A stretch of 64,000 bases of DNA from an uncultured Treponema sp. Its GTDB lineage: Bacteria; Spirochaetota; Spirochaetia; Treponematales; Treponemataceae. The stretch lies in contig CAMHMJ010000004.1 of the NCBI GenBank assembly GCA_946186185.1, forward strand, positions 88,537 to 152,536, written 5' to 3'. The position numbers and the translations under genes were made by a program. The notes beneath the pieces are model-generated. The model searched no databases, was not told where the DNA came from, and was given only the letters and a program-made list of their open reading frames with translations. Positions 1-7,009 of the stretch are shown here, in pieces. The stretch's first letter is position 1, and every line of letters starts with the position of its first letter.

Positions 1-552
1 GTGACTCAGTACGGCAATCAAAAGAGAAACCATATCCGGCTGTTTTTCCTTTACGCTCCAGATAAAAAGTCCGCAGAGCCCGGCGCAGAAGGTGTGAATA
101 AGCACCGAAGAAAACATCCGGACAAAAATCAGATGGTACAAAAGAGTTCCGTTGTTGGCATTTGAAGATTCAAGATGCCGGAGGAAATATACCACCGATT
201 CAAAACAGCCCAGGGCCAGCCCCATAAGAAGACAGGCCATAAAGAAATGGGCAAAATTGCTTTTTTTCCGCGGAATAAAAATCAGGAAAAGAGCCTTAAT
301 TCCTTCCTCCAGAAGTCCGTTGAACAGAAATGTTTTCAGAAATACTGAAAGAAGGTTGGTTCCAGATTCAGAAAGCGAAGGAAAATAATAAACCAGCAGA
401 AACTGAATGAAAGAAATCGGAAGAACCGCTGCAAGTCCAACAACGCTGGAAATCAGCAGAGTGGAAATTCTGATTTTTGAGAAAACTTCATACAGAATGA
501 AAGTGAGCACAAAAGGAGCAAGGCACACAGCAATGGAAATATAAACGCTCAT
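1..552 (-). CDS. PrsW-like intramembrane metalloprotease family protein (C-terminus cut by window edge)
   Basis: The frame is open from an ATG at 552 to the window edge (184 residues, no stop), so the C-terminus is missing. It is a very hydrophobic multi-pass membrane protein. The three motif regions of the PrsW/CPBP-like glutamic protease superfamily are visible: LEEGIKALF at about residues 96-104, GLALGCFESVVYF at about 127-139, and a later helix with SVLIHTFCAGLCG at about 165-177. In PrsW, the paired glutamates plus the later Glu and His are the proposed active site for cutting membrane-embedded substrates such as anti-sigma factors. No ORF neighbour indicates the substrate. The assignment is from motif pattern only; another CPBP-type protease is possible. 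Confidence 0.72.
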   Translation of the reverse strand, partial: MSVYISIAVCLAPFVLTFILYEVFSKIRISTLLISSVVGLAAVLPISFIQFLLVYYFPSLSESGTNLLSVFLKTFLFNGLLEEGIKALFLIFIPRKKSNFAHFFMACLLMGLALGCFESVVYFLRHLESSNANNGTLLYHLIFVRMFSSVLIHTFCAGLCGLFIWSVKEKQPDMVSLLIAVLSH

Positions 553-645
553 TCGCTTTTCCTCTTTTTAATCTGTTAGTTTGAAGCGCCCACTGACCAG
601 TTACACCGCCGGAGCAGTTACACAGTCATAAGCGCCGCAACTATT

Positions 646-1203
646 TTAGTTGGCAGAACCGTCAGAACAGCCGGAACAACCGCAGGAACCGTCGGAACAG
701 TCGCCGCCACAGTCTCCTCCGCAGCTGCCACAGCCACCGCCGCAACCGCAGCCCATGTTAAAATCCTCTTCCGTAGATTCCCGAACTGAAACGACTTCTA
801 CATCAAAGGTAAGGCGCTTTCCGGCAAGCTCGTGGTTTCCGTCAATTGTAATGGTGTCGTCAGAAACCTCGGTAACATGAACAACAAAAGGAGTTCCGTC
901 ATCTGCGGTTGCCTGGAACATCATTCCAACCTGAATGTCTACATCGCCGTCAAACTGTGAACGAGGCACCCTGGCAACAAGCATGTCGTTGTATTCGCCG
1001 TAAGCATCCTTTGCCTCAACAACTGCCTTGAACTTTGCGCCGGCTTCCTTTCCTTCAAGCTGGCTTTCAAGCCCGCTGATAAGCATTCCGTTTCCGTGAA
1101 CATAACCTAAAGGAGCGCGTCCCGAAGAAGAATCCAGCTGATTTCCGTCGTCATCTGTAAGAGTGTAATGTATTTCAACAAATTTATTTTTTTCAATTTT
1201 CAT
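646..1203 (-). CDS. slyD: SlyD-like FKBP-type peptidyl-prolyl cis-trans isomerase
   Basis: A 185-residue cytoplasmic protein. The N-terminus (KFVEIHYTLTDDDGNQLDSS), the LGYVHGNGMLISGLE segment, and the inserted-flap region ending in VVSVRE match the SlyD subfamily of FKBP prolyl isomerases and chaperones. The last ~35 residues form a Cys/Gly/Asp-rich tail with repeated CGCGG, CGSCGG and CSGCS, like the metal-binding tail of SlyD, although SlyD tails usually contain many His and this one has none. AAGGA sits about 7 bases before the ATG. It follows the NifU-like gene on the same strand at 90 bp, which would fit a shared role in metal or Fe-S centre maturation, but this is inference. Confidence 0.88.
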   Translation of the reverse strand: MKIEKNKFVEIHYTLTDDDGNQLDSSSGRAPLGYVHGNGMLISGLESQLEGKEAGAKFKAVVEAKDAYGEYNDMLVARVPRSQFDGDVDIQVGMMFQATADDGTPFVVHVTEVSDDTITIDGNHELAGKRLTFDVEVVSVRESTEEDFNMGCGCGGGCGSCGGDCGGDCSDGSCGCSGCSDGSAN

Positions 1204-1293
1204 ATTCTTTTCCTTAAATAAAATTTAAATAGATTGCTGTCAGACAGGTTACAAAAAACCGCCTTACATTGAACCCGCCTTAAGTGAATTATC

Positions 1294-1635
1294 TTACATA
1301 AAGCCGGCGAACATATCCGGCTCTTCGCCTTCCTCTGTATCACGAACAACTTCCGTAATTTCCGGAACAGCTTCCGTAATATAGCTTTCAGCACCCTGCT
1401 TAAGAGTCATAAGAGCCATAGGACAGCTTCCGCAGGCACCTGTAAGCTTTACATGAAGACGCATCTGTTCATCAATGCTCACAAACTCAATATCTCCGCC
1501 ATCTGCCTGCAGCATAGGGCGGAACATCTCGATTGCTTCAAGAACCCTCTTCTTCAAATCTTCATCAGTATTTTTTACTACAATATTTTCTGTTGAAGCA
1601 TTTTCATTTGAAACTTTTTCCGTAGAATCCGACAT
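1294..1635 (-). CDS. NifU C-terminal-domain protein (Fe-S cluster scaffold/carrier)
   Basis: A small protein (113 residues) made almost entirely of the NifU C-terminal domain: VLEAIEMFRPMLQADGGDIE at about residues 31-50, then VKLTGACGSCPMALMTLK with the conserved CxxC pair that binds a transferable [4Fe-4S] cluster. The first ~28 residues are a polar, low-complexity Ser/Glu/Asn extension. The start has a good AAGGAG site 7 bases upstream. It is not preceded by nifS or iscS here, so it is probably a house-keeping carrier of the NfuA/Nfu type. The clients could include the Fe-S rich hydrogenase further downstream, but nothing in the sequence proves this. Confidence 0.9.
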   Translation of the reverse strand: MSDSTEKVSNENASTENIVVKNTDEDLKKRVLEAIEMFRPMLQADGGDIEFVSIDEQMRLHVKLTGACGSCPMALMTLKQGAESYITEAVPEITEVVRDTEEGEEPDMFAGFM

Positions 1636-1760
1636 TTTATAACTCCTTTTGCTCCGGGGTATATAAAGCGAACATCTTTTAAACTCTATATCACAAAACC
1701 GAGCGCGTATTAACTCTCTAATATCTTACGCAAATAATATACTATTTTAAGATTTTCTTC

Positions 1761-1766
1761 TATAAT
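1761..1766 (+). promoter_or_regulatory. -10 box 6 bases before the start codon (leaderless)
   Basis: A perfect TATAAT ends 6 bases before the ATG at 1773, and no purine-rich ribosome binding site lies between them. With normal promoter spacing, transcription would begin at or next to the A of the start codon. No convincing -35 hexamer was found. Confidence 0.6.
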
Positions 1767-1772
1767 AATCGC

Positions 1773-2504
1773 ATGAGTGACTGCCTGCAACCGCTTTTCT
1801 TTTTTCCTGACAAAACCCAGCTTGAACCGGATTACGATGAAATCAAACGCTACCTGGGCTACAAAAAATCTTCGGAAATTCCGGAAAATGTGCAGACTAT
1901 GATTCAAAAATGTGCCGCAGAACTGCATAAAATTATTACACCAAAGGCCTGCTACAAGGAATTTGACCTGACGGTAACAAAAGAAAATGAAACAGCGCGT
2001 GAAGCGGCTGGCACACAACAATCAGGCAGCGGTCAGACAACTTCAAAAGCCACGGACGCCGCAGACGCAGCCACTGAAAAATTTGAAATCTTTAATATCC
2101 GCTTTGCAGACCTTTCCTTCAATTCAAAAAATCTGGGAATCAACTTAAAAAACTGCACAAAGGTAATACTTTTTGGCGCCACCATCGGACCTCTGGTTGA
2201 CCAGACAATCCGGAAAGCCCAGAATTTCGGAAGCGCACAGGCGGCGGTATATCAGGCAACGGGTGCCATGTTTGCCGAAAAGCTGACCGAGCTTTTGAAC
2301 CAGAAAATCAAGACCGACTACGAAAAAAAAGGCTTCAAGGCACACCCTCGCTACAGTCCGGGATACGGAGACATCAGCCTTCAGATGCAGCGGGACTTTT
2401 TCCGCCTTCTTCCCCTGGAAAAAATCGGACTCACCCTCATGGACAGCCTGATAATGGCCCCTGAAAAATCAGTAACAGCCTTCATCGGGCTGGAAAAAAT
2501 TTGA
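1773..2504 (+). CDS. Stand-alone vitamin B12-dependent methionine synthase activation-domain protein
   Basis: 243 residues. The C-terminal half matches the reactivation (AdoMet-binding) domain of cobalamin-dependent methionine synthase MetH: FGATIGPLVDQTIRK, a variable helix ending in AEKLTELLNQKI, the signature RYSPGYGDISLQMQRDFFRLL at about residues 191-211 (SPGYGD core), then IGLTLMDSLIMAPEKSVTAFIG. In MetH this domain binds AdoMet and re-methylates oxidised cob(II)alamin. Here it stands alone, a layout known where the MetH modules are encoded as separate proteins; no other MetH module is in this window. It is divergent from its neighbours and has a -10 box 6 bases before the ATG with no ribosome binding site. 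Confidence 0.85.
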   Translation: MSDCLQPLFFFPDKTQLEPDYDEIKRYLGYKKSSEIPENVQTMIQKCAAELHKIITPKACYKEFDLTVTKENETAREAAGTQQSGSGQTTSKATDAADAATEKFEIFNIRFADLSFNSKNLGINLKNCTKVILFGATIGPLVDQTIRKAQNFGSAQAAVYQATGAMFAEKLTELLNQKIKTDYEKKGFKAHPRYSPGYGDISLQMQRDFFRLLPLEKIGLTLMDSLIMAPEKSVTAFIGLEKI

Positions 2505-2567
2505 TTTCAGCTTTTTAAAATCCGGGCACGAACCTTTTCTCCTGGGGCTTTTCCTCCAAATCCAACT

Positions 2568-4235
2568 CTACTCCAGAATTGTAATTTCTACCCGGCGGTT
2601 CTGAGCCTTCCCCTCAGGAGTTGAATTATCTGCCACCGGCTTATTTGAACCACTTCCTTTACAGATGAACCTGCCGGCCTGGATTCCCCGCCGTGAAAGC
2701 TCCTTTGCAATGGACTTTGCACGAAGTTCGGAAAGGCTCTGCTCTCCCCGTGGATTTCCGGTGCTTGCGGTGTGTCCTTCCACCAGGAACTGACTCTGTG
2801 GTATTTCCTTCAGTAAAGATGCAATTAAATCAAGGCGCTCGTTTTCCCCCGGCATAAGTTCCTCGCTGTCCGGTTTGAAACGCAGGTTCTGCATGGTAAG
2901 CCGGATTCCCGCCTCAGTATTTTCAACTGTGATATCCTTTGATTTTTTGGAAGGACTGTTTGGTTCCGGAGAAATTTTCTTTTCAAGGGTGCTGGCAATT
3001 GAAGTTCTGCCGGCTGGGCTTCCTCCAGAAATGGAACTGCCGCCTGAACCGTAGCCACCGTTTTTTCCCCCAGCGCCGCCAGCGGCACCGCCATTTCCAG
3101 ATACACCGGATGCGCCGCCATTTGAATTACCGAATCCGCTGCCTGCTCCATAGCCGCCACCCGGAACATTGCTGCCAGGTACATCCGCCCTTGCAATTTC
3201 GCCGCCCTTCTTTACAAGAGGCTCTGAAAGCTTTTGAACCTCGTCGTCGTTCAGGGCAAGTGCACGCTGAATTGCAGGAATAATCTTACTTCTGTCAACA
3301 GCCGGCGGATATTCGGTAAATAGTGAAATCGTTCCCTTAAAATTGATTTTATTTCCGTCCGTATATTCAAAGGTTTCGTCTACGCTGTCCCGAACAACCT
3401 CTGCGTAACCGGTATACTTATTGATATGCATGGTCGCATTGTGGGTTCCGTAAGCGCTCTTCAAATCCCGGTCGCCGCCAAAATCGTAGTAGCTGATTCC
3501 GTAGCGGGTTGCCCATTTTGCCTGAAGGACATATACCTCCTGCCCACGGGACTGGGTCTCCCCCAGAAAAGTGTACTCAACATACATAGGAATTTTTGTT
3601 GGAATCCCTTTATTCAAAGGGTCAACTGCCCTCTCCGCCTTTGCCTGCCACTTATCCCCGATTTTTATAGAGGAGGCCGTAAAGGCCGGAAAGCTTCTGA
3701 AGGTGGGGTAACCGTGATCCTCGGTCATTATGAGCTCACCGCTGCTGGTAATTCTGAAGGCAGCAGGAATGGAATCGTGAAGGCCTTCTTCAACATTTAC
3801 GCTGGCACGCCGGGTATCTTCAGAAACATAAAAGCTGCCCTCGTAAAAACTGGCCTTTGAAGAAGCATTGCGGGGAGCAGACGTTCGGGTAATAAATGAA
3901 CGAACCTCCCGGCTCACAAGACCCACATAGCGCCCGTTATCGTAGCGCCGTAAATCCGTGCGTTCCACCAGAGTGTAGTTTCCGCCGCCGCTGTAGGTAA
4001 GATTGACCGGCAGGGAAGTCTGATTTGTCTGTGCTGAAACAGGTGAAAACCCGCAAAATAAACCGAACCCGCCTGTCAAAAAACAAAGAGCCAGAAGGGG
4101 TGTACGGACCAATCTTGCGGCACAAATAGTGCGTGCGGTGCGTAACACACAAGCTGCGGGGGTTACAAAAATAGTGCGGGCTTCGCGTAGTACCCGAATT
4201 GCGTCTATTGAAAAAAATCTACTTCTCATCCTCAT
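2568..4235 (-). CDS. OmpA-family outer membrane/peptidoglycan-associated protein
   Basis: 555 residues as given. The C-terminal ~110 residues are an OmpA-type peptidoglycan-binding domain: LRFKPDSEELMPGENERLD, VEGHTASTGNPRGEQSLSELRA and KGSGSNKPVADN...QNRRVEI. A Gly/Ser-rich linker occupies about residues 345-415, and residues ~75-340 are a beta-rich domain of unknown role. The signal peptide is the hydrophobic stretch LLALCFLTGGFGLFCGFSPVSA. That places ~45 Arg-rich residues in front of it, so the real start may be a TTG about 45 codons in, giving a normal signal peptide; I keep the ATG at 4235 because GGGAGTGA lies just before it. The 5' end overlaps the 3' end of the TIGR02757 gene by 17 bases, so the two are probably co-translated. 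Confidence 0.85.
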   Translation of the reverse strand: MRMRSRFFSIDAIRVLREARTIFVTPAACVLRTARTICAARLVRTPLLALCFLTGGFGLFCGFSPVSAQTNQTSLPVNLTYSGGGNYTLVERTDLRRYDNGRYVGLVSREVRSFITRTSAPRNASSKASFYEGSFYVSEDTRRASVNVEEGLHDSIPAAFRITSSGELIMTEDHGYPTFRSFPAFTASSIKIGDKWQAKAERAVDPLNKGIPTKIPMYVEYTFLGETQSRGQEVYVLQAKWATRYGISYYDFGGDRDLKSAYGTHNATMHINKYTGYAEVVRDSVDETFEYTDGNKINFKGTISLFTEYPPAVDRSKIIPAIQRALALNDDEVQKLSEPLVKKGGEIARADVPGSNVPGGGYGAGSGFGNSNGGASGVSGNGGAAGGAGGKNGGYGSGGSSISGGSPAGRTSIASTLEKKISPEPNSPSKKSKDITVENTEAGIRLTMQNLRFKPDSEELMPGENERLDLIASLLKEIPQSQFLVEGHTASTGNPRGEQSLSELRAKSIAKELSRRGIQAGRFICKGSGSNKPVADNSTPEGKAQNRRVEITILE

Positions 4236-5118
4236 TCACTCCCAGACCGAACAGGGCAAAATCACCTTTTACGGGGTCCTCCGGCCACACTTCCTTTAAT
4301 TTATCGGTAAGAAGGAGGGCAGTTTTTATAGAGCAGGGAGATTTTTCCGGGATAAGCCCCAGCTTCTGGCTTTGAGCAATCACATGGGTATCAAGGGGAA
4401 TAACCAGGGTGGAAGGAGAAAGCCATGGCCACAGCCCCAGATCCACAGGAGAAGAAGCGCGGCTCATCCAGCGGAGAAACATAAAGATTCGCTTGTGGGG
4501 AGAGGTTTTGCCCTTGGAAACAATTTTTGATTTTGGAAAAAGTTCCTGGATGGCATGGCAGGCATGGAGAGCATCGAAGGCAGTATTTTCAGAGAACGAT
4601 TCCCCCCCCGCAGCAGACGGGTCTTTAGCATCGTTGAAGGCAACCGCCCCGCTTTCTTCTTCACATTGAGAAACGGAAACTCCACCTTCAGAAGAGTGGT
4701 CCTGGCTAGAAAACTGATTCTGGAGCCGGGAGTGAACAGCCGACCCTAAGCTTCCGCACTTATCAAAAACTTCAGCCATTTCCTCAAAGAAAAGGGCAAT
4801 ATCAGCATAGGAGTAAAAGCGGTAAAACTTTTTTTTGGAGTTTTCCCCGGATGAGGGAAAATCAGCGGTAAAATGCCGGTTCTTTATGTAGCTGTAAAAG
4901 CCGCCGTTTTTGTCTGCAAGATCAAAGGCAGCTCGCAGCTTTGGAATAAAAATGGAACGGGAACCGAAGGAAAGCATGGCTGTAAAAAAAGAAGCCGCTT
5001 CTGCTTCTTCCTGAGCAGAATAGCGGCGTAAAAACTGGCTGGGGTCACTGTCGCAAAAGGAAGCGACCTCATATTTTTGTGCGAGAGATTTTAATTTTTC
5101 CGAAAGTGAAGAATCCAT
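4219..5118 (-). CDS. TIGR02757 family protein (HhH-GPD-like fold)
   Basis: The start at 5118 (MDSSLSEKLKSL) is chosen over one 10 codons upstream because GGGAGG lies 4 bases before it. That gives 299 residues. The N-terminal FCDSDPSQFLRRY, FFTAMLSFGSRSIFIPKLR and C-terminal FLRWMSRA, DLGLWPWLSPSTLVIPLDTHV, VKGDFALFGLGV segments match the TIGR02757/DUF2400 family common in Bacteroidetes and spirochaetes. The DTHV aspartate and helical layout recall helix-hairpin-helix DNA glycosylases, but no biochemical role is established. A Ser/Glu/Ala-rich insert at about residues 130-190 is probably a disordered loop. The gene overlaps the following OmpA-family gene. Confidence 0.85.
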   Translation of the reverse strand: MDSSLSEKLKSLAQKYEVASFCDSDPSQFLRRYSAQEEAEAASFFTAMLSFGSRSIFIPKLRAAFDLADKNGGFYSYIKNRHFTADFPSSGENSKKKFYRFYSYADIALFFEEMAEVFDKCGSLGSAVHSRLQNQFSSQDHSSEGGVSVSQCEEESGAVAFNDAKDPSAAGGESFSENTAFDALHACHAIQELFPKSKIVSKGKTSPHKRIFMFLRWMSRASSPVDLGLWPWLSPSTLVIPLDTHVIAQSQKLGLIPEKSPCSIKTALLLTDKLKEVWPEDPVKGDFALFGLGVNEDEK

Positions 5119-5142
5119 AAAACCTCCCGCAAAGTTTATTCT

Positions 5143-5232
5143 GGCCAAACATCGCGCTTGCCCGCGGTTTTGACTCGCAGACAGGGATATTCACCCTGTA
5201 TAAAATTGGCTTTCGGTCGCGGCATTCGCGGC
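5143..5232. repeat. Diverged copy of the AAAATTGGC intergenic repeat
   Basis: The gap between the TIGR02757 and DUF1846 genes contains CCGCGGTTTTGACTCGCAGA, the reverse complement of the core of the repeat at 59290 (CTGCGGGTCAAAACCGCG), followed by a hairpin ACAGGG/CCCTGT and AAAATTGGCTTTCGGTCGCG. It looks like a rearranged, partly inverted copy; ends are approximate. Confidence 0.55.
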
Positions 5233-6711
5233 CTATCTCATTATTCGATTTTTCTTTGCAACTGGTTCGCAGGTAACCTCTACACCCAGCTTCTTGAAAA
5301 TCTTTCGGTCTACTTCGCTAAGAAGAACCGTAGTGTGAACCTGACAGCCGGCAAAGCGCGGAAGCTGCTGGAGAGCCTTAGCGCAGTTTTCATCCTCACG
5401 GGAAAGCATTGCTAGGGCAACCAGAACTTCGTCAGTATGAAGCCGCGGGTTATTTCCGCGAAGATATGTTACCTTCATATTCTGAATCGGTTCAATCATG
5501 CTGGTTGGAATAAGCTTTACATTGTGGTCAATTCCGGCAAGATGCTTTGTTGCATTCAAAATGAGGGCGGCACTAGTTCCAAGCAAATCCGATGTTTCGC
5601 TGGTGATAATCGTTCCGTCTTCAAGCTCAATGGCAGCCGCAGGAACGCCGCTCTTCTGTCCGCGCTCGATGGCCGCAACCGTAACCTTTCTGTCCTTTGT
5701 AGAAATCTGAGCCTGCTGCATCAGAAGCTCGATTTTGTCTACTTCCTCTTCAGTTCCCTTTCCTTCAGCAAGCTGGCCTAAAGCAGCATAGTAACGGCGG
5801 ATAATTTCCTGACGGCTTGCTTCACGGCAGGCTTCATCGTCAAAAATACAGTTTCCCGCCATGTTAACGCCCATGTCCGTAGGAGACTTGTACGGGTTTT
5901 CACCGTAGATGCCCTTAAAAATTGCATCCAGAACAGGGTAGATTTCGATATCGCGGTTGTAATTTACAGTGGTTTCGCCGTAGGCTTCAAGGTGCCACGG
6001 GTCAATCATGTTCACGTCGTTCAAATCAGCAGTTGCAGCTTCGTAAGCAACATTTACCGGATGCTTTAACGGAAGATTCCAGATCGGGAAGGTTTCAAAC
6101 TTTGCATAGCCAGACTTGATTCCCCGTCTGTTATCCTGATAAAGCTGGCTTAAACAGGTAGCCATTTTTCCGCTTCCAGGGCCAGGTGCCGTAATGACAA
6201 CAAGAGGCCGGGTGGTTTCTATATAGTCGTTCTTTCCGTAACCTTCATCGCTGTTAATAAGGGCAACATTTGAAGGATAGCCCGGAATTGTGTAGTGAAC
6301 GTATGTTTTGATTTTAAGTTTCTTGAGTTTTTTTCTGAAGATATCAGCGGCTGCCTGCCCCTGATAGTGAGTGATGACTACGCTTCCAACCATAAGGCCG
6401 CGGCTCTGGAATTCATCACGCAGACGAAGCACGTCCATGTCGTATGTAATTCCCAAATCGCCCCGGACTTTGTTTTTCTCGATGTCAACTGCACTGATTA
6501 CGATTACGATTTCCGCATAATCCGCAAGCTGCATGAGCATTTTGAGCTTACTGTCAGGCTCAAAACCCGGAAGAACGCGGGAAGCATGATAATCATCAAA
6601 AAGCTTTCCGCCAAATTCCAAATAAAGCTTGTTTCCAAACTTCCCGATTCGTTCCTTAATGTGTTCTGACTGTATCTTAAGATACTTATCGTTGTCAAAT
6701 CCCTTTTTCAT
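5233..6711 (-). CDS. DUF1846 domain-containing protein
   Basis: 492 residues, the usual full length of the DUF1846 family. Typical segments are NKLYLEFGGKLFDDYHASRVLPGF near the N-terminus (residues ~26-49), VITAPGPGSGKMATCLSQLYQD with a P-loop-like GPGSGK (~172-193), KFETFPIWNLPLKHPVN, and DMGVNMAGNCIFDD. DUF1846 proteins are conserved in Firmicutes, Fusobacteria and spirochaetes; structures show a Rossmann-like ATP-binding fold but the reaction is not established. TATAAT lies 10 bases before the ATG and no ribosome binding site is visible, so the message may be nearly leaderless. The downstream neighbour on the same strand is TIGR02757, 114 bp away across a repeat. Confidence 0.92.
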   Translation of the reverse strand: MKKGFDNDKYLKIQSEHIKERIGKFGNKLYLEFGGKLFDDYHASRVLPGFEPDSKLKMLMQLADYAEIVIVISAVDIEKNKVRGDLGITYDMDVLRLRDEFQSRGLMVGSVVITHYQGQAAADIFRKKLKKLKIKTYVHYTIPGYPSNVALINSDEGYGKNDYIETTRPLVVITAPGPGSGKMATCLSQLYQDNRRGIKSGYAKFETFPIWNLPLKHPVNVAYEAATADLNDVNMIDPWHLEAYGETTVNYNRDIEIYPVLDAIFKGIYGENPYKSPTDMGVNMAGNCIFDDEACREASRQEIIRRYYAALGQLAEGKGTEEEVDKIELLMQQAQISTKDRKVTVAAIERGQKSGVPAAAIELEDGTIITSETSDLLGTSAALILNATKHLAGIDHNVKLIPTSMIEPIQNMKVTYLRGNNPRLHTDEVLVALAMLSREDENCAKALQQLPRFAGCQVHTTVLLSEVDRKIFKKLGVEVTCEPVAKKNRIMR

Positions 6712-6721
6712 ACGGGATTTA

Positions 6722-6727
6722 ATTATA
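6722..6727 (-). promoter_or_regulatory. -10 box of the DUF1846 gene, very short or absent leader
   Basis: TATAAT reads on the minus strand at 6727-6722, 10 bases before the ATG at 6711. The intervening bases (TAAATCCCGT) hold no ribosome binding site. Confidence 0.5.
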
Positions 6728-6754
6728 TAGGAAACTAAATAATTTTTCTACAAA

Positions 6755-6913
6755 TTATTCAACAATAAATACGTCTTTTGCAGCCCCACACTGAGGACAG
6801 GTGTAATCGGCAGGTACATCAGCCCAGGCAGTTCCGGCAGGAACACCTTTTGCAGGATCTCCTACATCTTTATCGTAAACATAACCGCAGCTGTCACATT
6901 GCATTCTTTCCAT
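6755..6913 (-). CDS. Rubredoxin
   Basis: A 52-residue electron carrier with one iron held by four cysteines. The two binding motifs are clear: CDSCGYVYD near residue 6 and CPQCGAAKDVF near residue 39, with the typical intervening DPAKGVPAGTAWADVP and DYTCP. AGAGG is placed 8 bases before the ATG. It lies between the [FeFe] hydrogenase gene (upstream) and the DUF1846 gene, all on the same strand, but the 97-bp gap to the hydrogenase leaves co-transcription open. In anaerobes such rubredoxins usually feed oxygen- or peroxide-reducing enzymes; no such enzyme is in the window. Confidence 0.95.
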   Translation of the reverse strand: MERMQCDSCGYVYDKDVGDPAKGVPAGTAWADVPADYTCPQCGAAKDVFIVE

Positions 6914-7009
6914 TTGCTTACCTCTTAACAAGACTCTATTTTAACCCATTGTGCACTTTTTAGCAAATAGAAAATATAATTCCTGAAAATGACATACCAG
7001 GTACAACCC

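Noticed and set aside
646..760. Frameshift explaining the Cys/Gly-rich C-terminus of the SlyD-like protein
   Set aside because: Such metal-binding tails are normal for SlyD; the frame ends in a clean stop with no alternative frame continuing the domain.
650..880. Plus-strand Pro/Gln-rich reading frame
   Set aside because: It is the mirror of the Cys/Gly-rich tail of the SlyD-like gene; no ribosome binding site and no family resemblance.
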